A stretch of DNA of 47,971 bases from Deltaproteobacteria bacterium (GCA_029262315.1 JAJCZP010000251.1:1-47971), one strand, 5' to 3'. Shown: positions 36,046 to 45,404, counted from the first letter of the stretch. A program made the numbers and translations. Notes: generated by a model not told the origin, from the letters alone.

Positions 36046-38430
36046 TTACGGGCAGACGCAGGCGATCGGGAGACCGCAGCTGCCGCTGTCGGGGTCGCAG
36101 ATGTCGTCCGTGCAGGGGTTGAAGTCATCCGCGCACACGACAGGTCCTCCCGAGGTGCACGTTCCAGCCGCACATATGTCATCGGTGGTGCAGAGATCCC
36201 CATCGTCGCAGGGGTCGGTGTTCGCCAGGCCGCAGGTGCCGCTCAGCGGGTCGCAGACGTCATCCGTGCAGGGATTGCCATCGTCGAGACAGACGGTGGG
36301 CATGCCGCAGGTTCCGGTGAAGAAGTTGCAGATATCCTGCGTGCAGGCATCGCCGTCGTCTCCGCAGACCGTCGGAGTGCCCGGGATGCAGGACGGCGGA
36401 TCGGTTTCGACGCACGAGCCGACGCTCGTCAGGACGCAGGTGCCGTCCGGACAGTCGATCGGGCCGGTGCAGACGCCGCCGTGGTTGCCGCCATTGAGGC
36501 ACTGGTGGAGATTCAGGCACTCGGGTTCGGTGGCGCAGGCGCTGCCGGCGTTGGCACCGCCGACGCAGGTCATGCCTGGAATGCCGCCGCCACAGACGTC
36601 GCCCACGGTGCACGGGTCGGCATCGCTACAGGGCTGGCCGTTGACGGCGCAATCGTCCGGAGGGAGTGGAAGCGTGAAGATGGCTTGTACGCAGACCGGT
36701 GGGTCGACGAGGTCGCAGGAGCCGCCGCCGTCACAGTCGAGGCTGTCGACACAGCTGTCGCCGGCGTCGTCGCCGCCGATGCAGCGCCGTTCGTCGGTGC
36801 CGCCGGAGCATGCCTCGACGCCGCGGTCTGAGTTGGCCTGTGCGCCCGGGTACGTGAGGCAGACATGGACGACACCGGGCTGGTTCTGCAGGGTGAGGCC
36901 GGTGTCGGCTTCGAAGCGCGTGATGTCGCAGTTGGGATCGGTATTGGTCCAGCCGTTGCTGACGACGGCCCCGTTGGTGGGGTCGAGGATCCGGAAGTTG
37001 GTGAAGGTGCCGTCTGGAACCGGATTGCTGAACTCGTCACTGACGGTCGCGGCGATGATCGTGGTGAGGGTGTTGTCGCCGTTGTCGCCCGAGCCATTGA
37101 TGAGCAGTGCCATGCCGAGATTGTTGGGCTTCCCTGGGACCGGGGTTGGCGTGGCCGTGGGTGCCGGGGCCGGCGTCCCCTGAATCGGGGCCTCGATGAG
37201 TGGGAACGTGTTCACCAGGAAGAGCTGGGGCGCGGTGTTGCCGTTGCCAACGAAGTCAGCAGAGCTGACAAACGACGTGAACAAGAACTGCGCCGTGTGC
37301 TGGGAGTCGATGCTCTGTCCGTTGGTGATCCGGATGGCGCCCTGTTCGGTGTCGAAGATGTAGATGCGATTGATGCCGGGGGCGGCACCGGTCAGGCTGG
37401 CGCTCGAGCGGAAGAAGACGCGGTTGCCACGCCGGCCGTTCGGCTCCGGTCCGATGCTGTCGCCATCGGTCCCGAAGGTGAGCTGGTCGAGGACGTAGGG
37501 GAACTGGTTGATATGGAGGCGAAAGATGTTGTGGACGCTGTTACCGTTGGCGAGGAGGTCCGCGTTCGACTGGAAGAAGATCACCAAGCCGTCGCGCGAA
37601 AAGACTGGATCCTGACTGTCGCCGGCGCCGAAGGTCAGCTGCTCGGTAGTACCGTCGTCGAAGTTCTTCAGGAAGATCTGCGACGCTCCATTCGCACAAC
37701 CGTTGCCGGCGGCGTCACCGGTCGAGTCGTACACGACGCGTTCGCCACGGCGATCCGGTGAGGCATTGAAGGCGATCTCTGGAGTGACGAGCTCGAGGCC
37801 GGGATTCGAGCCGAGTGGGCACGGGTACCCAAGGCAGCCGCTCTTGAGGAGACGGCGCGGCTCGGAGCGATAGACGTGGGGGCCGGGCACGACGCCTTCC
37901 GATGTGAGGTCGATGTCGGAGTTGAAGATGAGGAATTTCCCGGTGCCGCTGAGGGTCGGGTTGTAGCCTTGCCCAACCCCTTGGGTCACCTGGAAGAGCG
38001 GGATGATGCCGCGGCGCCAGCGAACGCGCCGTGCGGCGAAGAGCTGCCGGCCGGTGCTGCCGTTCTGCAGCAAGTCCGCCTCGGACTCGAACGCGAGAAT
38101 GCGACCGCGCTTGGCCGATGTCGGATTGAAGCTGCCTTGCTGGCCGAAGGTGAGCTGGAAGAGGCCGAGTTGGTTGCGCTTCACGCGGGGCGTCAGGTCG
38201 AAGAGGAAGATCTGCGGGGTCGTGTTGCCGTTTCCGAGCTGGTCGCCATCGGAGTGAAAGAGCACCGCCGTCGAGTTGAACGCGAACTTCGGGTCGCCGA
38301 GCTCCTGGGATGGAGCAGGCGTAATTTGGATCACGAGAGGCGTATTTCTGTGCAGGGCATCGACGATGCCAACGCACACGGCGCCCGCGATCAGGCAACC
38401 GACGAACAGGCGCAGGGTGATGCGATTCAT
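36046..38430 (-). CDS. Secreted TolB-like beta-propeller protein with Cys-rich C-terminal repeats
   Basis: A 794-residue exported protein. The signal (about 1-26, FVGCLIAGAVCVGIVDA) is followed by propeller-type repeats of the TolB/PD40 style. Each carries a phrase like PKFAFNSTAVLFHSDGD, NPTSAKRGRILAFESEADL or DPVFSRDGLVIFFQSNADL, with N-G-N segments between. After a PTATPTPVPG linker (about 430) comes a beta-sandwich-like domain (VSDEFSNPVPDGTFTNFRI, like a bacterial Ig fold). A Cys-rich tail follows, with CxDDGNPCTDDVCDPxSGTCG repeats ending CVCP. It lies between two paralogous FG-GAP genes, all on the minus strand. Function unknown; probably an outer-surface protein. Confidence 0.85.
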   Translation of the reverse strand: MNRITLRLFVGCLIAGAVCVGIVDALHRNTPLVIQITPAPSQELGDPKFAFNSTAVLFHSDGDQLGNGNTTPQIFLFDLTPRVKRNQLGLFQLTFGQQGSFNPTSAKRGRILAFESEADLLQNGSTGRQLFAARRVRWRRGIIPLFQVTQGVGQGYNPTLSGTGKFLIFNSDIDLTSEGVVPGPHVYRSEPRRLLKSGCLGYPCPLGSNPGLELVTPEIAFNASPDRRGERVVYDSTGDAAGNGCANGASQIFLKNFDDGTTEQLTFGAGDSQDPVFSRDGLVIFFQSNADLLANGNSVHNIFRLHINQFPYVLDQLTFGTDGDSIGPEPNGRRGNRVFFRSSASLTGAAPGINRIYIFDTEQGAIRITNGQSIDSQHTAQFLFTSFVSSADFVGNGNTAPQLFLVNTFPLIEAPIQGTPAPAPTATPTPVPGKPNNLGMALLINGSGDNGDNTLTTIIAATVSDEFSNPVPDGTFTNFRILDPTNGAVVSNGWTNTDPNCDITRFEADTGLTLQNQPGVVHVCLTYPGAQANSDRGVEACSGGTDERRCIGGDDAGDSCVDSLDCDGGGSCDLVDPPVCVQAIFTLPLPPDDCAVNGQPCSDADPCTVGDVCGGGIPGMTCVGGANAGSACATEPECLNLHQCLNGGNHGGVCTGPIDCPDGTCVLTSVGSCVETDPPSCIPGTPTVCGDDGDACTQDICNFFTGTCGMPTVCLDDGNPCTDDVCDPLSGTCGLANTDPCDDGDLCTTDDICAAGTCTSGGPVVCADDFNPCTDDICDPDSGSCGLPIACVCP

Positions 38431-38469
38431 GGTGTCAGCCTCCGGGCGATAGACTCGATACGAACTATG

Positions 38470-38505
38470 GGACGACGTGCTGCGTGGGGACGACGTGCTG
38501 CGTGG
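38470..38505. repeat. 18-bp perfect tandem repeat after an FG-GAP gene
   Basis: GGACGACGTGCTGCGTGG occurs twice without gap (38470-38487, 38488-38505), five bases after the stop of the minus-strand gene at 38510. No function is evident. Confidence 0.7.
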
Positions 38506-38509
38506 CGGT

Positions 38510-41500
38510 TCACTGCAGATCTCCTGTGAGCACGGCGCCGACGTCGGTGCCGCGCCGCCGCCCGAAGGCGATGTCGGTCAGGCCATCCCCGTCGGCATCG
38601 TTGCAGGACACGGTGCTGACGGGTTGGTTGGCCGGGACGCAGCGACGATCGCCGTTCCAGCTCCCGGCCCCATCGCCGTGCAACATGCTGATGTCGCCGG
38701 TGCCCACGCCGCCAATGGCGATATCGCGCGCGCCGTCGCCGTCGAAGTTGCCAACGCACATGGTGGTCGGGGTCTCGCGGCCGTGGACGACCACTGGTGT
38801 GGATTGGGTCAGGGATCCCGTCCCGTCCGCGTTGTTCAGGAAGGTGACGACGCTCCCTTCGGTCGCGGCGGGTGCATGCTGGCCGTTCAGAACGACGATG
38901 TCGTCAAAGCCGTTGTCGTTCATGTCGAGGGCGACCACATCCCAAGGCTTGGAGCCGCCCGAGGGGATGTCGGTGCGGGGCTCGTAGTCGCCAGTCGGTG
39001 TCGACAGGAAGACCGAGATGGTGTCGGCATCGCGATTGGCGGTCACGATGTCGAGCAGCGCATCGCCGTTCAAGTTGGCCAGGGCGACCCCACGAGGGCC
39101 GGCACCGGTTTCGAAATTGACCATCGCGGCGAAGCCAGCGCCTACGGTGTTGATGAGTACGGTCACGCGCGGATCGTCGGCCTGCGACACGGCGACATCG
39201 AGGGTGCCGTCGCCATTGGCATCCGCGATGTCGAGAGCGATCGAGCCCGAGCCGCCCGCGGGCAGCTTGATGCGCGCCAAGGTGTTGAACTCGCGATTGC
39301 CCGCGTTGGTGAAGATGCCGACGTCTTGCGAGCCCTCATTACCAACAACGATGTCGGCGAGATCGTCGCCATTGAAATCCGCGATCTTGAGGGCGCTTGG
39401 CTTGGTCCCCGTATCGAGGATGACGGTCGAGGGGGTCAGGCCGCCGAAGTGGATCTTGCCCAGGCTGTCGCGGCGACTCACGCCCACGAGATCGACGAAG
39501 CCGTCGCCATCGAAGTCGGCTGCGCCGGCGCCGCGGACCTCGCGACCGATCGAGGCTTCGGCGGGCAATGGGGCCGCGCGGAACTGGCCGCCGCCGTCGC
39601 CAAACAGAATGCGGCAGGTGCCACCCTCGCCACAGGTGACCAGGTCTTGGTGCAAGTCTTCGTCGAGATCGGCAACGGTCAGGGGTGCGTTCCGAGTTTC
39701 AGTGGGAATGGATGGTCCTGCAACGAGGGCCGTTCCGGGCGAGCCGAAGAGGATGAGCGGAAGGGTGCGCCTGGACTTGAACTGCACCATGATGTCGAGC
39801 CAGCCGTCTTCGTTGAAGTCGGCCGCGGCGAAGCGGGTCGGGCCGCGGGGCGTTGCGGTGGCTGCCATCGCACCGAGGGGCGCGCCGTCACTACTATAGA
39901 GAACAGCCACGCCCTTGGTCGGCTTGCTGGAGCTCTGAAGGACGAGATCGGCGAAGCCGTTGCGATCGATGTCGGCCGCGAGCAGGGGGCCGGACAGCTT
40001 GGGCTTGGCGATCGGGAGGGCCGGCGCCACGAGGGTGAAGCCCCCCTCGCCGTCGTTGACATAGATCAGGACCGCGCCGTTCTTCTTGCGCTTGGGCAAA
40101 TAGGCGATGTCGAGAAGTCCGTCACCAGTGAAGTCGGCCACGCCGGCAGTGCTCTTGCGCTTGACGGCGCCGAGCGTCTGGACCTCGCGGAGGCGTCCGT
40201 TGCCGTCGCCGAACAGGATGCGCATGATGCTCTTGGTGTCGATCATGACGAGATCGAGATTTAGATCCCCGTCGAAGTCGTGCGCTTCGAGGAACGTGAT
40301 CCCGCGGGCGATCTCGGGTTGGCACGTCGGGCTGCAGCCGTCCTTCTTGGAGGTGTTGCCGTCGTCGCAGAGCTCGGTGCCCTCGGCGATTCCATCGCCG
40401 CACACCTGCGTCTCAGTTGCCTGAGGCGCGGGGTCGAAGCCGCCGCCTGAGGCCCCACTATATATGGTGAGGCCGATGTTCCGGCGGGCGCCGCGGACGA
40501 CGATCGCGTCGTCCTGGCTGTCGTTGGTCATATCGGCCAGGAGAATCGCGTGCGGCTCGACTTCGACCGAGAGCAGGGTCGAGATGGTCGGTCCGCCGAG
40601 CTCCGCCATCTCGAGCAATCGGATGGAGCGGGCGTCCGGGTCGACGAAGATCAGCTGGTTCGTCTCGTCTTGGATCCGCAGCTGCGAGTTGCCGATTTCG
40701 TTGATGGAAGGGGAGACCGGGCACTGGAAGGGCTGACCCTCGCCGATGCCGCAGCCGGGGAAGCGGCCGTTCCCGAGCGCGCGGACGACCTGGACCGCGT
40801 TGGCGTCGGAGTAGGAGAGCGCGAGGTCGACGAGTCCATCGTCATCGAAGTCCGCCAGGCCGATCGCCTTCGTGGCCTCCCGCACCGGAATGCGGGTGTC
40901 GTCGGTGAAGGTGCCGTCACCATTGCCGATATAGAACGAAACAGCGGATGTACCCGCAAAGTCGCCAGCGATCTCGGCGGCGAGGAGGGCCAAGTCCGGA
41001 ATGTCATCGTCGTTGTAGTCGGCCGCCGCCATGCCGATCAGACGGCCGCCATGAGGCAGGAGGGCCTCGGGCGCAAAGAAATGAAAGCCGAGGCCATCGC
41101 CGAGCAGCAGCCGAAACGACGGGCTGCCCTGGCTGGCGACCGCGATGTCCGGGAAGCCGTCTTGGTCGAAGTCGGCGACGGCGGCGGCCCGAGGCCGATT
41201 GTCCTGATTGTCGCTCGGCAGGCGGATGTCGGCGATGGTGGGGAAGCCGCCCGCGCCGTCGCCGAAGAGCAACGTGATATCGCTCGATCCCGAGTTGACG
41301 ACCAGCAGGTCGGCCTTGCCATCGAGGTTGATGTCGGCACTGGTCACGGCGCGGGGCTGCGTGCCGACATCGAGCGTATCGAGTTCCGTGTAGCCGCCGG
41401 CTTCCTGGGCGGCGTAGATGGTGACCGTCCCGTTGGCCCAGCTGGAGACGGCGAAGTCCCCGAGGCCATCGCCCGTAAAGTCGGCGCAGGCGGCACCGCC

Positions 41501-41908
41501 CGGTTGCGGCGGGCTGGGCACGGTTGCCTGGTGGAGCAATCTCCCGGATCCGTCGTTCACGAAGAGCGAGGTCGTGTCGGCGTCGAAGCCGGCCGCGACG
41601 ATGTCAGGCAGCCCGTCCAGATCGCAATGCGTGATGCTGAAGCCCTGCGGATTGTCGCCAACCGGCACCGCGGCATCGTCGAACGAGAAGATCAGCGCGT
41701 CGGCTGGGGGCGCGACGAGCACGCTACCCACGAGTCCTACGAGCCCCGCCATGGCGAGCCCGATGGCGTAGCGGGCATGCCGCAGCGCGCTCATCCCGCC
41801 ATGCCGCAGTGTGCTCATCCCGCCATGCCGCTGGTCGCTCATCCGGCGACGAAGATTGCGTCCGGGGAGGGGAGTATGCGGAAGCTGAGGTTGCGAAAGC
41901 AGGGTCAT
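38510..41908 (-). CDS. Secreted FG-GAP/VCBS double-propeller protein, paralog of 32124-35411
   Basis: A 1132-residue exported protein from ATG 41908. In-frame ATGs at 41842, 41818 and 41794, each brought in by a 24-bp repeat, could serve instead. From 41794 the signal is MSALRHARYAIGLAMAGLVGL ending in PADA. The mature chain begins LIFSFDDAAVPVGDN, like the paralog. FG-GAP blades with DxDxDG calcium loops form two blocks, divided by CGDGIAEGTELCDDGNTSKKDGCSPTC. The end DADGDGLTDIAFGRRRGTDVGAVLTGDLQ aligns with the other copy. The two genes clearly arose by duplication. Adhesion or surface-structure roles are inferred from domain type only. Confidence 0.86.
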   Translation of the reverse strand: MTLLSQPQLPHTPLPGRNLRRRMSDQRHGGMSTLRHGGMSALRHARYAIGLAMAGLVGLVGSVLVAPPADALIFSFDDAAVPVGDNPQGFSITHCDLDGLPDIVAAGFDADTTSLFVNDGSGRLLHQATVPSPPQPGGAACADFTGDGLGDFAVSSWANGTVTIYAAQEAGGYTELDTLDVGTQPRAVTSADINLDGKADLLVVNSGSSDITLLFGDGAGGFPTIADIRLPSDNQDNRPRAAAVADFDQDGFPDIAVASQGSPSFRLLLGDGLGFHFFAPEALLPHGGRLIGMAAADYNDDDIPDLALLAAEIAGDFAGTSAVSFYIGNGDGTFTDDTRIPVREATKAIGLADFDDDGLVDLALSYSDANAVQVVRALGNGRFPGCGIGEGQPFQCPVSPSINEIGNSQLRIQDETNQLIFVDPDARSIRLLEMAELGGPTISTLLSVEVEPHAILLADMTNDSQDDAIVVRGARRNIGLTIYSGASGGGFDPAPQATETQVCGDGIAEGTELCDDGNTSKKDGCSPTCQPEIARGITFLEAHDFDGDLNLDLVMIDTKSIMRILFGDGNGRLREVQTLGAVKRKSTAGVADFTGDGLLDIAYLPKRKKNGAVLIYVNDGEGGFTLVAPALPIAKPKLSGPLLAADIDRNGFADLVLQSSSKPTKGVAVLYSSDGAPLGAMAATATPRGPTRFAAADFNEDGWLDIMVQFKSRRTLPLILFGSPGTALVAGPSIPTETRNAPLTVADLDEDLHQDLVTCGEGGTCRILFGDGGGQFRAAPLPAEASIGREVRGAGAADFDGDGFVDLVGVSRRDSLGKIHFGGLTPSTVILDTGTKPSALKIADFNGDDLADIVVGNEGSQDVGIFTNAGNREFNTLARIKLPAGGSGSIALDIADANGDGTLDVAVSQADDPRVTVLINTVGAGFAAMVNFETGAGPRGVALANLNGDALLDIVTANRDADTISVFLSTPTGDYEPRTDIPSGGSKPWDVVALDMNDNGFDDIVVLNGQHAPAATEGSVVTFLNNADGTGSLTQSTPVVVHGRETPTTMCVGNFDGDGARDIAIGGVGTGDISMLHGDGAGSWNGDRRCVPANQPVSTVSCNDADGDGLTDIAFGRRRGTDVGAVLTGDLQ
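41776..41847 (-). repeat. Three 24-bp tandem repeats over the FG-GAP gene start
   Basis: Units 41776-41799, 41800-41823 and 41824-41847 each encode MS(A/T/D)(L/Q)RHGG-like residues and each supplies an in-frame ATG. They lie just before the signal-peptide hydrophobic stretch. Confidence 0.8.
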
Positions 41909-42227
41909 GCGCCGGTATCTCTCTGGTTTCTAGTCGTTGGCTCGGAGGGTTGGAGCCCCGTGTCTCGGCCCCTGATAGAGGCGGTTGACGGTACGGGAAT
42001 GCGGCCCCCGGAGAGTTGACATCGCGTGTCGTCAGGTAATGAGCAAAGGATGTGCCGCGCTATGTGTCGTGTTTCCAAGGACATGCCGTCCCCGCGACTG
42101 CGCGGGGTTGCATGAATGCAAGGCTACGTTGCCTATGTTGCCGTTCCGGAAGCGCCTGTTCGCACTGGGGAAAATACGAATTGCGAGCAAGAGTTCGCCG
42201 CGGCGCAGCACTGGGAACTCTCCATGT
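41909..42227. other. Intergenic region upstream of the FG-GAP gene
   Basis: No convincing gene is present between the FG-GAP gene start and the hairpins that follow the OmpA-family gene. A TTGACA at 42016-42021 on the plus strand lacks a -10. On the minus strand the leader before ATG 41908 has only a weak purine stretch. The promoter was not recognised. Confidence 0.4.
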
Positions 42228-42287
42228 CGCACGCCATGCCTCGGCATGGCGTGCGGGGGGCGGGGGCCCGGTACTCGAGCCCCCGCC
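42228..42287 (-). terminator. Double hairpin after the OmpA-family gene
   Basis: A perfect 13-bp stem (42228-42240 with 42243-42255) and a 9-bp stem (42259-42267 with 42279-42287) follow the minus-strand stop at 42301 by 13 bases. Two tandem GC-rich hairpins suggest transcription termination or mRNA 3'-end protection. No T-tract is seen. Confidence 0.6.
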
Positions 42288-42300
42288 ACGGCGCAGCGCG

Positions 42301-42981
42301 CTAATCGATCGTTTTCAGCTCGACGCGCCTATTCTGCGCGCGTCCGTCACCAGTGTCGTTGCTGGCCACGGGATCCGATTCGCCCATTCCCTTGGTGGAC
42401 AGACGGTCGGCTGCAACCCCGGCACCGGCCAGGTAGTCCTGCACGGCCGCCGCTCGGCGCTCCGACAGGCTCTGGTTGTAGCTCTCGGCGCCGACAGAAT
42501 CGGTGTGGCCCTCGACAGAGACGTTGACGCCGTCGTTCTCGCCGAGGATGCGCGCGGCTTCGTCGAGGATCGACGCCGCGTCGTCACGGATCTCGGCGCG
42601 GTCGAAGTCGAAGTTGACGCCCCGCAGGACGATCTTCTGCTTGACCTCGGGAGCTGGTGTTGGTGGCGGCGGCGGAGCCGGCGGTATCGGCGGGTCGTAG
42701 TCCCACAAACAGTGGCCGATCAGGGCGCCGATGGCGGCTCCGCCAATCGCGCCTGTGCTGATCGCGAGGGCTTTGTCTTCGTTGTCGTTACCGATATCGA
42801 AGGCGCCCGTATTATTGGCAGCGGCGCCGCCTGCGATACCACCGCCGACGGCTCCGACTCCGGCGCCAGCGAGTGCGCCTTTGCCCCAGGGTTTGTCCAC
42901 GCACCGCTGCACGCTCGCACATCCTACTGCGAACGTCGCGAGCACGGCCGATGTTACCGCGAACCGCACACCCACTCTCAT
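42301..42981 (-). CDS. OmpA-family lipoprotein
   Basis: A 226-residue envelope protein. ATG 42981 has GGGAGG six bases upstream; the frame to 43089 does not. The signal ends VLATFAVGC (lipid Cys21). A glycine-zipper segment (GALAGAGVGAVGGGIAGGAAANN and AISTGAIGGAAIGALIGH) could insert in or lie along a membrane. A proline-rich linker follows. The C-terminal OmpA domain (about 125-226) carries NFDFDRAEI, VEGHTDSVGAESYNQSLSERRAAAV and the basic pair AQNRRVEL, which anchor peptidoglycan. It links the outer membrane to the wall. The layout resembles YiaD/Pal-like proteins. Confidence 0.9.
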   Translation of the reverse strand: MRVGVRFAVTSAVLATFAVGCASVQRCVDKPWGKGALAGAGVGAVGGGIAGGAAANNTGAFDIGNDNEDKALAISTGAIGGAAIGALIGHCLWDYDPPIPPAPPPPPTPAPEVKQKIVLRGVNFDFDRAEIRDDAASILDEAARILGENDGVNVSVEGHTDSVGAESYNQSLSERRAAAVQDYLAGAGVAADRLSTKGMGESDPVASNDTGDGRAQNRRVELKTID

Positions 42982-43095
42982 TAGCGACCTCCCGATCGGG
43001 CTCGACCGCGTGGTCGAGCCGAAGCATTCACATAGATACTCACGTGCACGTGCATTGGCGGGAACACCCCGCGCCCCCACGCTGGGCACCCTCCG

Positions 43096-43121
43096 TTAGG
43101 GAAGTATCCGAAAGTTGTCAA
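43096..43121 (-). promoter_or_regulatory. Weak candidate promoter of the OmpA-family gene
   Basis: On the minus strand a perfect TTGACA (43121-43116) is followed after 17 bases by TAACGG, with only two of six -10 matches. It would give a leader of about 110 bases before ATG 42981. Confidence 0.25.
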
Positions 43122-43505
43122 GAAGCGTGAGTTGACGGACGGAAGTTTGGTTCGGTCGAGGGTTTCTTCTTGCCTTTCAGGTAAAGCAAGAGTATCAAAG
43201 TCCCCTTCGCATTCACGCGAACATTTTTCCTAACACATTCGTATCAGTGTCTTACAACTGTGCATTCGATAACGCTTCCCGACTCACGGGGGCGAGGTCG
43301 AACCAGGGGCAGTGGGTTGTGTGTAGCGGCGGGGATAATGCCCGTAAGGGCGCGTTCCGCAGGCGGCATCGGCACTGTCCCCAGCTGTGCATAAGGTTGG
43401 TTCTAGACGGGGATTTTTTGACATTGGGGACGCGGGCGTGGGGGCCGGGGTCGGGGTGGACGGGGAGCACCGCAGGGCTGATCAACCGAGGGGAGATTCG
43501 GGAAG
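43122..43505 (+). promoter_or_regulatory. AT-richer region upstream of dnaA, candidate oriC or dnaA control region
   Basis: The gap before dnaA has a long stretch (about 43150-43290) visibly richer in A and T than anything nearby. It contains TGTGCATAA at 43386-43394, an exact reverse of the DnaA box TTATGCACA, and a partial box TGTGCATTC near 43259. One good box is few for an origin, and dnaN and recF are not next to dnaA, so this may only be the dnaA promoter and autoregulatory region. Confidence 0.4.
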
Positions 43506-44873
43506 ATGAGCACGCTGTGGGACCGGACGTTGGCAGAGCTTCAGCAGTCTCTGCCGAGCCAGGACTATGCTGCTTGGATCGCGTGTTTGCGCGCGAGCGA
43601 ACCAGGTGGTGGAGAGCGGGATGCCGGAGAGCCAGGGATTGGCGAGACCGGTGCGGGCGAGAACCCCGGCGACCTGACGGTCGAGGCGCCGAGCGTGTTC
43701 CACCGGAACTGGGTGCGCACGCACTACTTCGATCAAATCCAAGCCACGATTCGCACCGTGGCCGGGCGGCCGGTTCCTCTGTCGCTGGCGGTGAACACGG
43801 ACGTTCGGACCGTGGCCGTGCCCGATGCGCCGCGTCCGTTACGGGTGCCCAGCCGGGCGCCGAATCCTTATGCCGAGGGCCTGAAGTTCGACTCGTTCGT
43901 CGTCGGGTCATGTAACGAGCTGGCCTACCTGGCCTGCCAAGCGGCGGCTGACGCGCCGGGGCAACAATACAATCCGCTCTTCATTCACGGTGGCGTCGGC
44001 CTGGGGAAAACCCATCTGCTGCACGCGGTCGCAAACGCGGTGCGTACGAGATTCCGCAGCTACCGGGTCCTCGCCATCGGTGCCGAGTTTTTTCTGAGCG
44101 AGATGGTGCGGGCAGTCAGGCGCCAGCAGATGGAGACGTTCCACGAGCGCTTCCGACGCGTCGACATCCTGCTCGTCGACGACGTGCAGTTCATCGCGGG
44201 CAAGGAGCGGACCCAGGAGGAGTTTCTTCATACCTTCAATAGTCTTTGTGGCGCCGGGAAGCAGATCGTCGTGACCTCCGACAAGCCCCCGGCCGCGATT
44301 CCGCGCCTCGAGGGGGGGCTACGCAGTCGCTTCGAGGGCGGCATGATTGCCGAGGTCAGCAAGCCCGACCTCGATACGCGCCGACGCATTCTCGAGTCGA
44401 AGGCCTCGGCCAGTGGGATGGAGCTGCCAAGTGACGTGACCACGTTTCTGGCAGAGCGGATTCAAGCGCTGAGCGTCCGCGAACTCGAAGGAACGCTGAC
44501 CCGGTTGCGGGCCATGGGTGCATTGTCGGACCGCCCGATCGATCTCGCATTGGCTCGCTCGGCCGTTGGGGCGCTGTACCCCGTGCCCCGGATCCGCGCC
44601 TCCGCGGAACGCGTCGAGTCGGTGGTCGGGAGCGCGCTCAACATCGAGCCGCGCCAGATTGTGTCCTCGGAGAGGACCGCGCGGATCGTCTTCGCACGGC
44701 AAGTCGCGATGTATTTCATGAAGAAGTTGCTTGGGATGTCGCTCAGCGCCATTGGCGAACGCTACGGTCGCGATCACACGACGGTTTTGCACGCTGTTCG
44801 GGCTATCGATGCCCGGCGGCGTTGCGACCCTGAGGTGCGGCGGTTGGTGGTGATGCTTGAGGAGAAGCTGTAG
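43506..44873 (+). CDS. dnaA: Chromosomal replication initiator DnaA
   Basis: A 455-residue initiator. Domain I (LWDRTLAELQQSLPSQDYAAWI) is interrupted after residue 31 by a Gly/Glu-rich insertion (about 32-57, EPGGGERDAGEPGIGETGAG...) in the loop before its second half. Domain II is very short. Domain III has FIHGGVGLGKTHLLHA (Walker A), VDILLVDDVQFIAGKERTQEEF (Walker B) and sensor motifs. Domain IV carries RQVAMYFMKKLLGMSLSAIGERYGRDHTTVLHA, the DNA-binding signature. Not followed by dnaN; a small exported protein comes next. GGGAAG lies just before the ATG. A second DnaA elsewhere in the genome cannot be excluded. Confidence 0.93.
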   Translation: MSTLWDRTLAELQQSLPSQDYAAWIACLRASEPGGGERDAGEPGIGETGAGENPGDLTVEAPSVFHRNWVRTHYFDQIQATIRTVAGRPVPLSLAVNTDVRTVAVPDAPRPLRVPSRAPNPYAEGLKFDSFVVGSCNELAYLACQAAADAPGQQYNPLFIHGGVGLGKTHLLHAVANAVRTRFRSYRVLAIGAEFFLSEMVRAVRRQQMETFHERFRRVDILLVDDVQFIAGKERTQEEFLHTFNSLCGAGKQIVVTSDKPPAAIPRLEGGLRSRFEGGMIAEVSKPDLDTRRRILESKASASGMELPSDVTTFLAERIQALSVRELEGTLTRLRAMGALSDRPIDLALARSAVGALYPVPRIRASAERVESVVGSALNIEPRQIVSSERTARIVFARQVAMYFMKKLLGMSLSAIGERYGRDHTTVLHAVRAIDARRRCDPEVRRLVVMLEEKL

Positions 44874-45023
44874 GACGTGAGGGGTAGGGGGGGCGGTACC
44901 CAGCCGCTGCCCTCAGGGGTCACATCGAGGACGATTCAGCGCAGAATCCGCGACGATGGGTGATTGCCGCGGCTGCTGGCTACTGGCAACATGGACGCAC
45001 TAAGCCGTCGGGGGGTGTCATCA

Positions 45024-45398
45024 ATGCGGGCCATGCTAGCGATTGTGATGTTGGGAGTGATCGTCGTCGGAACGCCAGCCTTTGCGGAGAATGGTCGGAC
45101 CGTCGAGGTCTACCACAGCGCGGGTGAAGAGTTCGGGATGGCGTTGGGTGCGTCGCTGCTGAGTGCGCTCTATACGCCGGTGCGGTTGGTGTACGGCATC
45201 GTCGGTGCCGAACTCGGCGGGATCCAGGGCTTCCTCACCGGTGGCGACAAGCGGGCAGCGGACGGCGCGTGGCGCGTGACGGTGGAAGGCGACTACTTCA
45301 TCCGCTCCGACCACTTCGACGGCTCGGAACGTTTCGAGGTCATCAATATCGACCCCGTCGTCCACGATCGCTACATCGCGGACGAACCCGACTTTTAA
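45024..45398 (+). CDS. Small exported protein of unknown function
   Basis: A 124-residue protein with a Sec signal (about 1-21, AIVMLGVIVVGTPAFA-ENG). A central hydrophobic glycine-rich stretch reads LSALYTPVRLVYGIVGAELGGIQGFLTGGD, then ARADGAWRVTVEGDYFIR-like sequence and an acidic end. The hydrophobic stretch could be a membrane segment. It resembles a small family of exported proteins I have seen in deltaproteobacteria without a known function. ATG 45024 follows a GGGGGTG stretch; in-frame ATGs at 44964 and 44991 would precede the signal. A terminator lies 70 bases downstream. Confidence 0.7.
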   Translation: MRAMLAIVMLGVIVVGTPAFAENGRTVEVYHSAGEEFGMALGASLLSALYTPVRLVYGIVGAELGGIQGFLTGGDKRAADGAWRVTVEGDYFIRSDHFDGSERFEVINIDPVVHDRYIADEPDF

Positions 45399-45404
45399 GG
45401 GAGC

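Noticed and set aside
38477..42019. Long plus-strand frames (595 and 489 codons) across the FG-GAP gene
   Set aside because: Antisense shadows of the repeated DxDxDG-coding sequence; the minus strand has signal peptide and domain structure.
42016..42044. TTGACA at 42016 as a plus-strand promoter
   Set aside because: No -10 at 16-18 bases and no plus-strand gene downstream.
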